From an uncultured Oscillospiraceae bacterium (GTDB lineage: Bacteria; Bacillota; Clostridia; Oscillospirales; Ruminococcaceae), in NCBI GenBank assembly GCA_949737515.1, contig CATJCP010000138.1, forward strand, positions 1-48,635: a DNA stretch of 48,635 bases. The letters run 5' to 3'. Below are positions 42,347 to 48,635 of this stretch, one piece after another. The notes below the pieces were generated by a model. It saw nothing but the letters and a program-made list of their open reading frames with translations. It was not told the origin of the DNA and did no database searches. How positions within the stretch are numbered: position 1 is the first letter of the stretch; every line of letters starts with the position of its first letter. The position numbers and the translations under genes were made by a program.

Positions 42347-43492
42347 TCAGGCGTTGATATAAACGATAGCAGCTGTGCGGTTGGCTTCTTCCACGGAAGC
42401 AGTTTCCTGGCCCAGAGGAATTCTGGCAGCGTTGCGGGAAGCCTCAACAGCGGCTGCCTCGCTCTCAAAGAGAATCGTAGCGGCATTTCTTATGGTTTCA
42501 GCAGCAGCTTCCTCCCTGCCGAAGGGGATCCTAGCGGCAGTCCTGGTGGGCTCTACTTCAGCTTCTGTTCTGCCGAAAGGGATTCTGGCAGCAGTTCTGG
42601 CGGGCTCTGCCTCAGCTTCTGTTTTGCCGAAAGGGATTCTGGCGGCGGTCCTGGTGGGCTCTGCCTCAGCTTCTGTTTTGCCGAAAGGGATTCTGGCAGC
42701 GGTCCTGGTGGGCTCTGCCTCAGTTTCCTCTCCCTGGAAAAGAATCGTAGCAGCAGTTCTTGTGGGTTCTGCCTCAGCCTCTGTTCTTCCGAAAGGAATT
42801 CTGGCGGCAGTCCTGGTGGGCTCTACTTCAGCTTCTTCTCTTCCGAAAGGAATTCTGGCAGCAGTCCTGGTGGGCTCTGCCTCAGCTTCTTCTCTTCCGA
42901 AGGGAATCCTGGCAGCAGTCCTGGTGGGTTCTGCCTCAGCTTCTTCTCCTTGGAAAAGAATTGTAGCAGCAGTCCTGGTAGGCTCTGCTTCAGCCTCTGT
43001 TCTGCCGAAGGGAATCCTGGCGGCAGTCCTTGTGGGCTCTACCTCAGCCTCTGTCCTGCCGAAGGGAATCCTAGCGGCAGTCCTGGTGGGCTCTGCTTCA
43101 GCCTCTGTCCTACCGAAGGGAATCCTGGCGGCAGTCCTTGTGGGCTCTACCTCAGCCTCTGTCCTGCCGAAGGGAATCCTGGCAGCAGTCCTTGTGGGCT
43201 CTGCTTCAGCTTCTGTCCTGCCGAAAGGAATTCTGGCGGCAGTTCTTACAGCTTCAGCCTCGGCCTCTTCCCCCTGGAAAAGGATTGTGGCAGCAGTTCT
43301 GAAAGTCTCTTCAGCGGCCTCTCCTCTTGCAAAGGGAATCCGGGCAGCTATTCTGGCTTCCTCAGAAGTCGAGGTCTTGGAAACTGGCAGCCAAATGACC
43401 TTGGCTTCCCGCGCCGAAACGGAAACCGTTGCGGTGCCGGCCGCCAGAATTGCAGCCATCACAAGGGAAACAAATGATTTTTTAAGACTCAT
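42347..43492 (-). CDS. Secreted protein of eighteen tandem 18-residue repeats, unknown function
   Basis: 381 residues = 47-residue N-terminus + 18 repeats x 18 residues + 10-residue end. A clear signal peptide (KKSFVSLVMAAILAAGTATV, cut after SVSA) is followed by KVIWLPVSKTSTSEEAR. The usual unit is TAARIPFGRTEAEAEPTR, three Arg against three Glu; four units (2, 8, 12, 17) instead carry the TAATILF-type core, net negative. Edge units are more diverged than central ones. No Cys, no sortase signal, no anchor. The minus strand is preferred over the open frames on the other strand because it alone has a signal peptide, a promoter and a terminator. The ribosome site is weak (ACGAG). No known family was recognised. 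Confidence 0.85.
   Translation of the reverse strand: MSLKKSFVSLVMAAILAAGTATVSVSAREAKVIWLPVSKTSTSEEARIAARIPFARGEAAEETFRTAATILFQGEEAEAEAVRTAARIPFGRTEAEAEPTRTAARIPFGRTEAEVEPTRTAARIPFGRTEAEAEPTRTAARIPFGRTEAEVEPTRTAARIPFGRTEAEAEPTRTAATILFQGEEAEAEPTRTAARIPFGREEAEAEPTRTAARIPFGREEAEVEPTRTAARIPFGRTEAEAEPTRTAATILFQGEETEAEPTRTAARIPFGKTEAEAEPTRTAARIPFGKTEAEAEPARTAARIPFGRTEAEVEPTRTAARIPFGREEAAAETIRNAATILFESEAAAVEASRNAARIPLGQETASVEEANRTAAIVYINA
42380..43351 (-). repeat. 54-bp tandem repeat array, 18 units
   Basis: 972 bp made of eighteen in-frame 54-bp units, encoding repeats 1-18 of the secreted protein. Central units are nearly identical at DNA level, with differences concentrated at third positions; the two or three units at each end are diverged. 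Units with EAEAE and EAEVE alternate over repeats 3-7, suggesting a 108-bp higher-order step in expansion. Confidence 0.93.
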
Positions 43493-43570
43493 GACTCGTT
43501 ATGTTTCGGGCATCGCCATACCCAAAACAATACACCTCCCTATCAATCAAATTTTACCACATGAGTACCC

Positions 43571-43597
43571 GTAACCATTTTAACATTTTTGTAACCA
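43571..43597 (-). promoter_or_regulatory. Direct repeat overlapping the repeat-protein promoter
   Basis: GTAACCA occurs at 43571-43577 and 43591-43597 (plus-strand reading), exactly 20 bp apart, i.e. on one face of the helix. One copy lies in the promoter spacer and the other touches the -10 element. Looks like a two-site regulator-binding motif. Confidence 0.4.
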
Positions 43598-43605
43598 CTT
43601 TACAA
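43577..43605 (-). promoter_or_regulatory. Promoter of the repeat-protein gene
   Basis: Minus-strand TTGTAA (43600-43605), 17-base spacer, TAAAAT (43577-43582), about 85 bases before the ATG. Confidence 0.7.
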
Positions 43606-43700
43606 TAAACAATTCCAGAAAATTATCTCGGATTTAGAAAAACCTTGTTCCTAAATATGTACAATTTGGATAAAAAAAGAAGTCTTTACATTCTATGGGC

Positions 43701-43765
43701 GAAAAATTGAGAAAAGTTCCCATTCTCCGGCAAAGTGATCCTTCCCTTTGCCGGAGAATGGGAAC
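43701..43765 (-). terminator. Terminator after serA
   Basis: Perfect 20-bp stem (43716-43735 with 43746-43765; arms begin GTTCCCATTC) and ten-base loop; minus-strand exit TTTTCTCAATTTTT. The rest of the 43493-43838 gap holds the repeat-protein promoter and AT-rich sequence. Confidence 0.88.
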
Positions 43766-43838
43766 CGGTAACATAACCAACGCTTTGAATATCAGGAAAC
43801 AAAAGCCCAAAGTTCAAGAAGTACAGTTCCTGTTTTTC

Positions 43839-44993
43839 TTAGAAATTGAGTACCCGAATCACGCCCTTGATCTTTTCCAGCGCCTCTGCAAAATGTGCAG
43901 AGGGAGAGCTGCAGTCAATAAGGGTATAGGCATATTCCCCACGGGATTTATTGGTCATATTTTCGATGTTGACCTGTTCGCTGGCAAATACATTGGTGAT
44001 CTGGGTCAGCATTCCGTGAATGTTTTTATGACAGACCCCAAACCTGGCGCCGCCGCTGCGGGCCATGGAGACGTCCGGATAGTTAACAGAATTGTGGATA
44101 TTCCCGTTTTCCAGGAAATCCATCATCTGGGAGACCGCCATTTTGGCGCAGTTGTCCTCCGATTCCGGGGTTGAGGCCCCCAGATGGGGCAGCATGGTGA
44201 CTCCCGGCACACCCATCAGCTCCTGGGCCGGGAAATCCACCACATAGGCGGCCAGTTTTCCGCTCTTTAAGGCCTCCAGAGCAGCGGCGTTGTCCACCAG
44301 TTCCCCTCTGGCAAGGTTGACCAGGCGGACCCCCTGTTTCATAGCCTGGAACGCCTCAGCATTGATCATATACTTGGTGTTGGGCAGATAGGGGACATGG
44401 ATGGTGATATAGTCGCAGTTGGCAAAGATATCCTTGATATCCTGCGCCCGGCGGATTGCCCGGGAAAGCCGCCACGCCGCGTCAACCGAGACATAGGGGT
44501 CGTACCCATATACCTCCATTCCCAGGGAAACGGCGGTATTGGCCACCTGAATCCCAATGGCCCCCAGGCCGATTACGCCAAGGGTTTTTCCATAAATTTC
44601 CGGACCGGCAAACTGCGCCTTGCCCTTCTCCACCAGCTTGGAGAGGTCCTCCTGCCCGGAAAGGGAGGCGGCCCATTGGATCCCCTCCGCCAACTTCCGG
44701 CTGCTGAGGAGCAGGCCGGCAATAGTCAGTTCTTTCACAGCATTGGCGTTGGCGCCGGGGGTGTTGAAGACAACCACTCCCTTTTCGGCGCAGGCCTCCA
44801 CAGGGATGTTGTTCACCCCGACCCCCGCCCTGGCAATGGCCTTTACCGAGGGGGGAAGCTCCATATCGTGCATGGCGGCAGAACGCACCAGGATCCCGTC
44901 AGGGGCCGCCTGCTGTTCACTGCAGGCGTATCCGTCGGTCAACAGGGAGAGGCCGCAGGGGGAGATATTGTTCAGTGTAAGAATTTGAAACAT
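43839..44993 (-). CDS. serA: D-3-phosphoglycerate dehydrogenase (short form with ACT domain)
   Basis: Oxidises 3-phosphoglycerate with NAD, the first step of serine synthesis; 384 residues, the short clostridial form. AIARAGVGVNNIPVEAC, the NAD fold GVIGLGAIGIQVANTAVSLG (about 149-168), substrate Arg in LVNLARGELVDN and catalytic His in MLPHLGASTPESEDN are present. The C-terminal 70 residues are an ACT domain (GVCHKNIHGMLTQITNVFAS) that suggests serine feedback. ATG at 44993 follows GAAAGGA; a longer in-frame start reaches into serC's end and is rejected. It follows serC by 25 bases. Confidence 0.94.
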   Translation of the reverse strand: MFQILTLNNISPCGLSLLTDGYACSEQQAAPDGILVRSAAMHDMELPPSVKAIARAGVGVNNIPVEACAEKGVVVFNTPGANANAVKELTIAGLLLSSRKLAEGIQWAASLSGQEDLSKLVEKGKAQFAGPEIYGKTLGVIGLGAIGIQVANTAVSLGMEVYGYDPYVSVDAAWRLSRAIRRAQDIKDIFANCDYITIHVPYLPNTKYMINAEAFQAMKQGVRLVNLARGELVDNAAALEALKSGKLAAYVVDFPAQELMGVPGVTMLPHLGASTPESEDNCAKMAVSQMMDFLENGNIHNSVNYPDVSMARSGGARFGVCHKNIHGMLTQITNVFASEQVNIENMTNKSRGEYAYTLIDCSSPSAHFAEALEKIKGVIRVLNF

Positions 44994-45018
44994 GTTAAAC
45001 GAAGTCCTTTCTGTGAGA

Positions 45019-46101
45019 TCAGCGGTTTTTCTTCTCAAAATCTTCCATAAACGCCACCAGTTTCTTTACGCCTTCCACCGGCATGGCGTTGTAGATAGAA
45101 GCGCGCATCCCGCCTACCGAGCGATGGCCCTTCAGGTTGATAAAGCCTTCTGCAGCCGCTGCCTTTACAAACTTCCCGTCCAGCTCCTCGCTGCCGGTGA
45201 CAAAGGGGATGTTCATCAGGGAGCGGTCCTTTTTCTCCACCGTTCCCTTGAACAGCTCCGACTGGTCGAGGAAACGGTACAGGAGGGCGGCCTTTTCCTC
45301 GTTGATGGCCTTCATCTTCTCCAGGCCGCCCAGGGCGATGAGCCACTCCAGCACCAGCTTGAAGATATAAATGGCGTAGGTGGGAGGGGTGTTATACATG
45401 GAGCCGTTGTCAGCGTGAATCTGGTAATTGAACATGGTGGGGCACTCCGGCCTGGCGCCGCCCAGAAGGTCCTCCCGGATGACCACAACCGTCAGTCCGG
45501 CGGGACCCATGTTTTTCTGGGCTCCTGCGTAAATCATACCGAACCGGCTCACATCCAGGGGCTCGCTGAGGATACAGGAGGACAGGTCCGCCACCAGCGG
45601 CACGCTGCCGGTATCGGGCAGCTCATGAAAGCGGGTTCCATAGATGGTGTTATTGTAACAGATGTGGAAATAATCCGCGTCCTTAGTGAAGGACGCAGGG
45701 TCCAGCTCCGGAATATAGGAGAAGGTTTTATCCTTGCTGGAGGCAACTACATTGCACTGGCCGAACTTTTGGGCCTCCTGGTAGGCCTTGGTGGCCCACT
45801 GTCCAGTGAGGACAAAATCCGCCTTGCGGGATTTGTTCATCAGGTTCAGGGGGATCATGGCGAACTGGGAGGACGCACCCCCTTGGAGAAACAACACTTT
45901 ATAATTCTCCGGAATGGAGAGCACCTGGCGGAAAAGGGCCTCGCATCTGTCAATGATCTCCTGGTATTCCTTGCTGCGGTGGCTCATCTCCATAACAGAT
46001 TGGCCGGACTGACCATATTCTAACATTTCGTTTGCGGCTGTGCGCAGAACCTCCTCCGGCAGCATGGATGGACCGGCGGAGAAGTTGTATACTCTTGGCA
46101 T
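45019..46101 (-). CDS. serC: Phosphoserine aminotransferase
   Basis: PLP-dependent enzyme converting 3-phosphohydroxypyruvate and glutamate to phosphoserine, 360 residues. VYNFSAGPSMLPEEVLRTAA (4-23), LFLQGGASSQFAMIPLNLM, ADLSSCILSEPLDVSRFGMI and the PLP lysine in YAGAQKNMGPAGLTVVVI are canonical, and GHRSVGGMRASIYNAMPVEG near the end closes the active site. ATG at 46101 follows GGGAGG 8 bases upstream; a much longer in-frame frame upstream runs through the promoter and is rejected. First gene of serC-serA. No serB-type phosphatase is next to it. Confidence 0.96.
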   Translation of the reverse strand: MPRVYNFSAGPSMLPEEVLRTAANEMLEYGQSGQSVMEMSHRSKEYQEIIDRCEALFRQVLSIPENYKVLFLQGGASSQFAMIPLNLMNKSRKADFVLTGQWATKAYQEAQKFGQCNVVASSKDKTFSYIPELDPASFTKDADYFHICYNNTIYGTRFHELPDTGSVPLVADLSSCILSEPLDVSRFGMIYAGAQKNMGPAGLTVVVIREDLLGGARPECPTMFNYQIHADNGSMYNTPPTYAIYIFKLVLEWLIALGGLEKMKAINEEKAALLYRFLDQSELFKGTVEKKDRSLMNIPFVTGSEELDGKFVKAAAAEGFINLKGHRSVGGMRASIYNAMPVEGVKKLVAFMEDFEKKNR

Positions 46102-46177
46102 TCTGATTACCTCCCGGATGATTGTCGGTTGCAACCGCTTGTTAAAGAATAACGCGGTTTTTTCGTGAACAGAACCT

Positions 46178-46206
46178 ATTATAAAGTGTATTTCATAAAA
46201 AGTCAA
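46178..46206 (-). promoter_or_regulatory. Promoter of serC-serA
   Basis: Minus-strand TTGACT (46201-46206), 17-base spacer, TATAAT (46178-46183). Confidence 0.85.
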
Positions 46207-46367
46207 CTGTATTTTGAAAAGCAACAAACCGGCTCTGCCGCGAAGATTTTTTGTGCAAAAAGACAATATATTTAAGACGCTTTATCTGAAAAAAATCATT
46301 TATACAGCAGGTTGATCCATCTGCCAGAGCATTCCCCGTTGTTTTTGGCTCTTTTCGGAAAATCCCC

Positions 46368-46396
46368 TTGACAAATATTTGATATCAGATTATACT
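46368..46396 (+). promoter_or_regulatory. Promoter of the HAAS-HAAS-padR operon
   Basis: TTGACA (46368-46373), 17-base spacer, TATACT (46391-46396). The first operator-like copy starts at the end of the -10 element. Confidence 0.85.
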
Positions 46397-46426
46397 TATC
46401 GCATACTACTATATTTTTCACAGTAG
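46396..46426 (+). promoter_or_regulatory. Operator-like direct repeat, copy 1 (at the transcription start)
   Basis: 31-bp element starting TTATCGCATACTACTATA. It contains the interrupted inverted repeat ACTACT-N11-AGTAG. It matches copy 2 (46499-46529) at about 27 of 31 positions. Confidence 0.6.
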
Positions 46427-46498
46427 ATGCAGTCAACCGGAGAATTGGGCAGGAGGTCAATGGGGATATCCCTTTTCGTCCCTCCCCTCCGGAATATT

Positions 46499-46529
46499 TT
46501 ATCACATACTACTATAATTTTAGCAGTAG
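46499..46529 (+). promoter_or_regulatory. Operator-like direct repeat, copy 2 (just before the ribosome site)
   Basis: 31-bp element starting TTATCACATACTACTATA with ACTACT-N11-AGTAGT, 103 bp after copy 1 and three bases before AAAGGAG of the first HAAS gene. Confidence 0.6.
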
Positions 46530-46546
46530 TTGAAAGGAGCGAAATC

Positions 46547-47311
46547 ATGGACAAGAAAAGCTATCTGGACCGCTTTTCAAAGCTGGTGCGCTGGCGGCTG
46601 CCTGCGGACGAGGCGGAGGATGTAATCAGCGATTACACCGAGCTGCTTGCCGCCCATCCGGAGGACGAAACCGCCCTGGTGAAAACCTTTGGAGACCCGG
46701 CCCTCGCCGCCAAGGTATTGGGTATTACAAGGGAATACCTGTGCTGGATGATCGTCCTTGCCATTTTGTGCATCAATTTTTCCTACTTTTTATTGGCGAC
46801 ATTCGGCGTATATTCTTATGCGTATTACCAATTTGATGTGGATAAGATCCTGTTTTATTTCTCCATTGGGTTGATTGCCTTCTGGAAGTGGAAAAGCCCC
46901 AAGGGCAGCCAAAGGAAATGTCCGGGATTGCTGCCCGCTGTGCTGGGGATGCTGATACCCGCCGCGGCATTGGGGGCATTGCTGATATTCTTCTATATCA
47001 TTTGTTTAAAGAGCATAAACGGCGATTATTCCGGTTTCGGCGGTTGGATCGCCCCTCTGTTTTCAGTGGTTCTTCGGCTGACCGGCAGCGTTTCATGGAT
47101 CGCCGCCATAGCAGGGCTGATCTGCAGCCGGATGCGGGACCGCCGCTGGCTGGTTATCACCGCAATGGCGGTTACGATATTGTTCTGCTGTATGCAGTCG
47201 ATGCTGCTGATGTTTAGCCTGGATTCCGGGGAGGCTGCCCTCCGTGCGCTGAAATGTTATGTGCCGTTCCTGGTTGTGGGAACAGCGGGGGTGATTTGGA
47301 CAGTATGGTAA
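46547..47311 (+). CDS. HAAS-domain membrane protein, paralogue 1
   Basis: 254 residues. N-terminal HAAS helical domain: MDKKSYLDRFSKLVRWRLPA, DEAEDVISDYTELLA, then VKTFGDPALAAKVLG (about 1-65). About five membrane helices follow, with the Arg-rich loop ICSRMRDRRWL before the last pair and the ending GVIWTVW. ATG at 46547 follows AAAGGAG; an in-frame ATG at 46460 would read through operator copy 2 and is less likely. Same length as paralogue 2 and clearly a tandem duplicate. Co-transcribed with a PadR regulator; function unknown, probably an envelope component under PadR control. Confidence 0.8.
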   Translation: MDKKSYLDRFSKLVRWRLPADEAEDVISDYTELLAAHPEDETALVKTFGDPALAAKVLGITREYLCWMIVLAILCINFSYFLLATFGVYSYAYYQFDVDKILFYFSIGLIAFWKWKSPKGSQRKCPGLLPAVLGMLIPAAALGALLIFFYIICLKSINGDYSGFGGWIAPLFSVVLRLTGSVSWIAAIAGLICSRMRDRRWLVITAMAVTILFCCMQSMLLMFSLDSGEAALRALKCYVPFLVVGTAGVIWTVW

Positions 47312-48069
47312 AGAAGACAATGGACCGACAGGCTTATCTGAGATACTTTTCAAAGGTTATCCGCTGGCGGCTTCCCCCGGACGAGGCGGCGGATGTGACT
47401 GCCGATTACGCAGAGCTTTTGAACGCCCGGCCAGGGGACGGGCAGGTCCCCTTGAAGCAGTTGGGGCATCCCTTTACCGCTGCGCTGCGGATCAAGAGCT
47501 CAAAGGAATACCGATGCTGGATGGCGGTCTTTTCAATCCTTGCCCTGTTCTCCGCCTATTTTCTCTGCGGCCTGTTCAACAGATGGTGGACCCTTCGCGC
47601 TTTCAACGAGGTTTTGTTCTATCTGTCCGTTGGCCTGGCGGCCCTTTGGAGCCGGAAGAGCGCTAGGGGGAGAGGGGAAAAGAGAAGCTGCCCTGGGCTT
47701 CCTGCCGCGCTCCTTGGGCTGTTGGGGCTTGGGGCAGTGTTTACAGGGGTAACCGCGGCCCTGCTCCACGCCTTTTCCCTGCGGCTGATGCCGGGAGAGT
47801 GGTACGGGCCGGTGATATATTCTACACTGCGCATTCTTGGCTGCGTTTCGTTTATAGCCGGGTGGGCGGGGCTGGTCAACTGCCGGATGCGGGACGGCCG
47901 CTGGCTTTCCCTCACCGTTCTGGGGTTTACGCTGCTGTTCCTGTGCCTGACGACAGTATGGTTTCTGAGAAGCCTAAACAACATATCAATCGTTCAATTT
48001 TGGATGGGCAGACATATTGTAATCCCAGCCATGATTGGGACAATGGGGGTGATCTGGTCGTTATGCTGA
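47305..48069 (+). CDS. HAAS-domain membrane protein, paralogue 2
   Basis: 254 residues, the same length as the preceding paralogue. It repeats its plan: TMDRQAYLRYFSKVIRWRLP (HAAS start), DEAADVTADYAELLN, about five membrane helices, the loop VNCRMRDGRWLS and the ending GVIWSLC. ATG at 47305 overlaps the previous stop by seven bases and has GGGGGTGAT about 9 bases upstream; an internal ATG at 47320 lines up with the paralogue's start but has a weaker site. The stop overlaps the next gene's start, so all three genes appear translationally coupled. Confidence 0.8.
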   Translation: MVKKTMDRQAYLRYFSKVIRWRLPPDEAADVTADYAELLNARPGDGQVPLKQLGHPFTAALRIKSSKEYRCWMAVFSILALFSAYFLCGLFNRWWTLRAFNEVLFYLSVGLAALWSRKSARGRGEKRSCPGLPAALLGLLGLGAVFTGVTAALLHAFSLRLMPGEWYGPVIYSTLRILGCVSFIAGWAGLVNCRMRDGRWLSLTVLGFTLLFLCLTTVWFLRSLNNISIVQFWMGRHIVIPAMIGTMGVIWSLC

Positions 48070-48365
48070 AAAAGGATTTAATAGCCCTTTGCCTGCTCCA
48101 TCTGCTGGACCAAAAGGACCAGTATGGATACGAGCTGCTCCACATCCTCTATGAGGGGTTCCCGGATACCCAGGAAAGCGCCATTTACGCCCTCCTGCGG
48201 GAGATGTGCCGCAACGGGCTGATACAGTGGTATAAGGGGGACGTATCCGGCGGGCCGGTGCGAAAATACTACCGCCTTACTGATACCGGGCGGGAAAAGC
48301 GGCAAAGGCTGCTGGAGGAATGGCGGCGGACCCGGGATACAGTACTGGCCCTGGGGGTTGAATGA
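48063..48365 (+). CDS. PadR-family transcriptional regulator (compact)
   Basis: 100 residues, the minimal PadR winged helix. MLKKDLIALCLLHLLDQKDQ, YGYELLHILYEGF, then SAIYALLREMCRNGLIQWYK (recognition helix) and GGPVRKYYRLTDTGREKRQR (wing) are canonical. ATG at 48063 lies seven bases before the end of the second HAAS gene, with GGGGGTGAT upstream. It is the last gene of the operon, whereas in the other PadR locus (19200-20125) padR comes first. Its likely target is the duplicated element before the operon. No dimerising C-terminal extension beyond one helix. Confidence 0.88.
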   Translation: MLKKDLIALCLLHLLDQKDQYGYELLHILYEGFPDTQESAIYALLREMCRNGLIQWYKGDVSGGPVRKYYRLTDTGREKRQRLLEEWRRTRDTVLALGVE

Positions 48366-48424
48366 CTGAACAAAGAGGGATACCGGATTTCCGCCGGAGG
48401 CAGCCGGAACATTTTTCACCGGAT

Positions 48425-48460
48425 AGGAAAAGAAGGGTGCGTCTCCCGGACGCACCCTTC
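48425..48460 (-). terminator. Terminator after flagellin
   Basis: 12-bp stem GAAGGGTGCGTC/GACGCACCCTTC (48432-48460) with a five-base loop; minus-strand exit TTTTCC. The plus-strand exit has no T-run. Confidence 0.8.
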
Positions 48461-48537
48461 CCCTATTTCCGCCGCCGGCCATGGCAGACACGGCGGGGAG
48501 AAAAATATCAACTTGTTTCCATACCGGAAGATTGGGA

Positions 48538-48635
48538 TTACTGCAGCAGCTGGAGCACGCTCTGGGGCTGCTGGTTGGCCTGGGCCAGCATAGCCTGGGC
48601 GGACTGCACCAGAACGTTCATCTTGGTGTAGTTCA
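48538..48635 (-). CDS. hag: Flagellin, C-terminal end only (gene runs off the right edge)
   Basis: The last 32 codons on the minus strand read NYTKMNVLVQSAQAMLAQAN followed by QQPQSVLQLLQ and TAA. This is the conserved flagellin C-terminal D0 helix (compare the usual ILxQAGxSMLAQANQxPQxVLxLL). The protein is the filament subunit of the flagellum. The N-terminus and central domain are outside the window. It supports a motile cell, consistent with the chemoreceptor-type gene at 22946-23872. Confidence 0.9.
   Translation of the reverse strand, partial: NYTKMNVLVQSAQAMLAQANQQPQSVLQLLQ

Noticed and set aside
42380-43351. CRISPR-like appearance of regular repeats
   Set aside because: Units are contiguous with no unique spacers, keep a reading frame and encode a conserved peptide; no cas genes are present.
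42320-43574. Two long plus-strand reading frames (385 and 399 residues) across the repeat array, Ser/Gly- or Ala/Val-rich
   Set aside because: A 54-bp repeat with no stop in one unit stays open in every unit, so these frames follow from the array. They lack a signal peptide, ribosome site and promoter, unlike the minus-strand frame.
43571-43597. LytTR-type binding site
   Set aside because: The 20-bp spacing is close, but the 9-mers do not match the known LytTR half-site pattern; kept only as an unassigned direct repeat.
46460-46546. Alternative start for the first HAAS protein at 46460, with AGGAGG three bases upstream
   Set aside because: The spacing is too short, the extension would translate operator copy 2, and the paralogue's N-terminus aligns with the start at 46547. 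Not fully excluded.

Overview
The window looks like a chromosomal segment of a motile, anaerobic-type Firmicute of class Clostridia, most likely an Oscillospiraceae relative. This is inferred from the gene set (T-box leaders, LplABC/Ytc-type ABC transporters, DegV, class B sortase, PadR/HAAS pairs, flagellin C-terminus) and from GC-rich genes separated by AT-rich spacers with strong TTGACA/TATAAT promoters. No phage genes, insertion sequences or CRISPR arrays were seen.

Layout. 1-1915: 5' part of ileS (type 2 IleRS) on the minus strand behind an isoleucine T-box. 2211-6225: oligosaccharide-type ABC importer lplB-lplC-lplA without its own ATPase. 6286-9355: a three-gene TrpXYZ-like ABC transporter. 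9395-9759: small coiled-coil protein. 9867-14956: branched-chain amino-acid ABC transporter livKHMGF with a structured livK leader. 14971-17475: pyridoxamine kinase, rimI and tsaD. 17471-25049: Nudix hydrolase, M14 peptidase, a HAAS membrane protein with its PadR regulator, a BamE-like lipoprotein, a Dabb/trmL/degV operon and a FIST/soluble-chemoreceptor operon. 25164-28095: a T-box that reads as tryptophan-specific, a permease and an M20 amidohydrolase. 28205-28660: tRNA-Pro, tRNA-Thr, tRNA-Tyr. 28746-32826: hybrid histidine kinase followed by a solute-binding lipoprotein. 32888-36657: fructosamine-kinase-like protein, HD protein, XRE regulator, class B sortase. 36663-41311: moxR, DUF58 and transglutaminase operon (minus). 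41395-42062: CBM9-like protein. 42347-43605: a secreted protein built of eighteen tandem 18-residue repeats (minus). 43701-46206: serC-serA (minus). 46368-48365: two tandem HAAS paralogues and a PadR regulator behind a duplicated operator-like element. 48538-48635: flagellin 3' end.

How the genes fit together. Much of the window concerns amino-acid and oligosaccharide supply: Liv importer, TrpXYZ-like importer, a predicted tryptophan-responsive permease/hydrolase pair, serine biosynthesis, PLP salvage and charging by IleRS. A second theme is envelope and signalling: sortase, transglutaminase operon, HAAS/PadR pairs, hybrid kinase with binding protein, FIST/chemoreceptor and flagellin. The most unusual object is the 18 x 18-residue repeat protein at 42347-43492. 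The next most interesting are the Trp-type T-box operon and the two PadR/HAAS loci with their palindromic operators.
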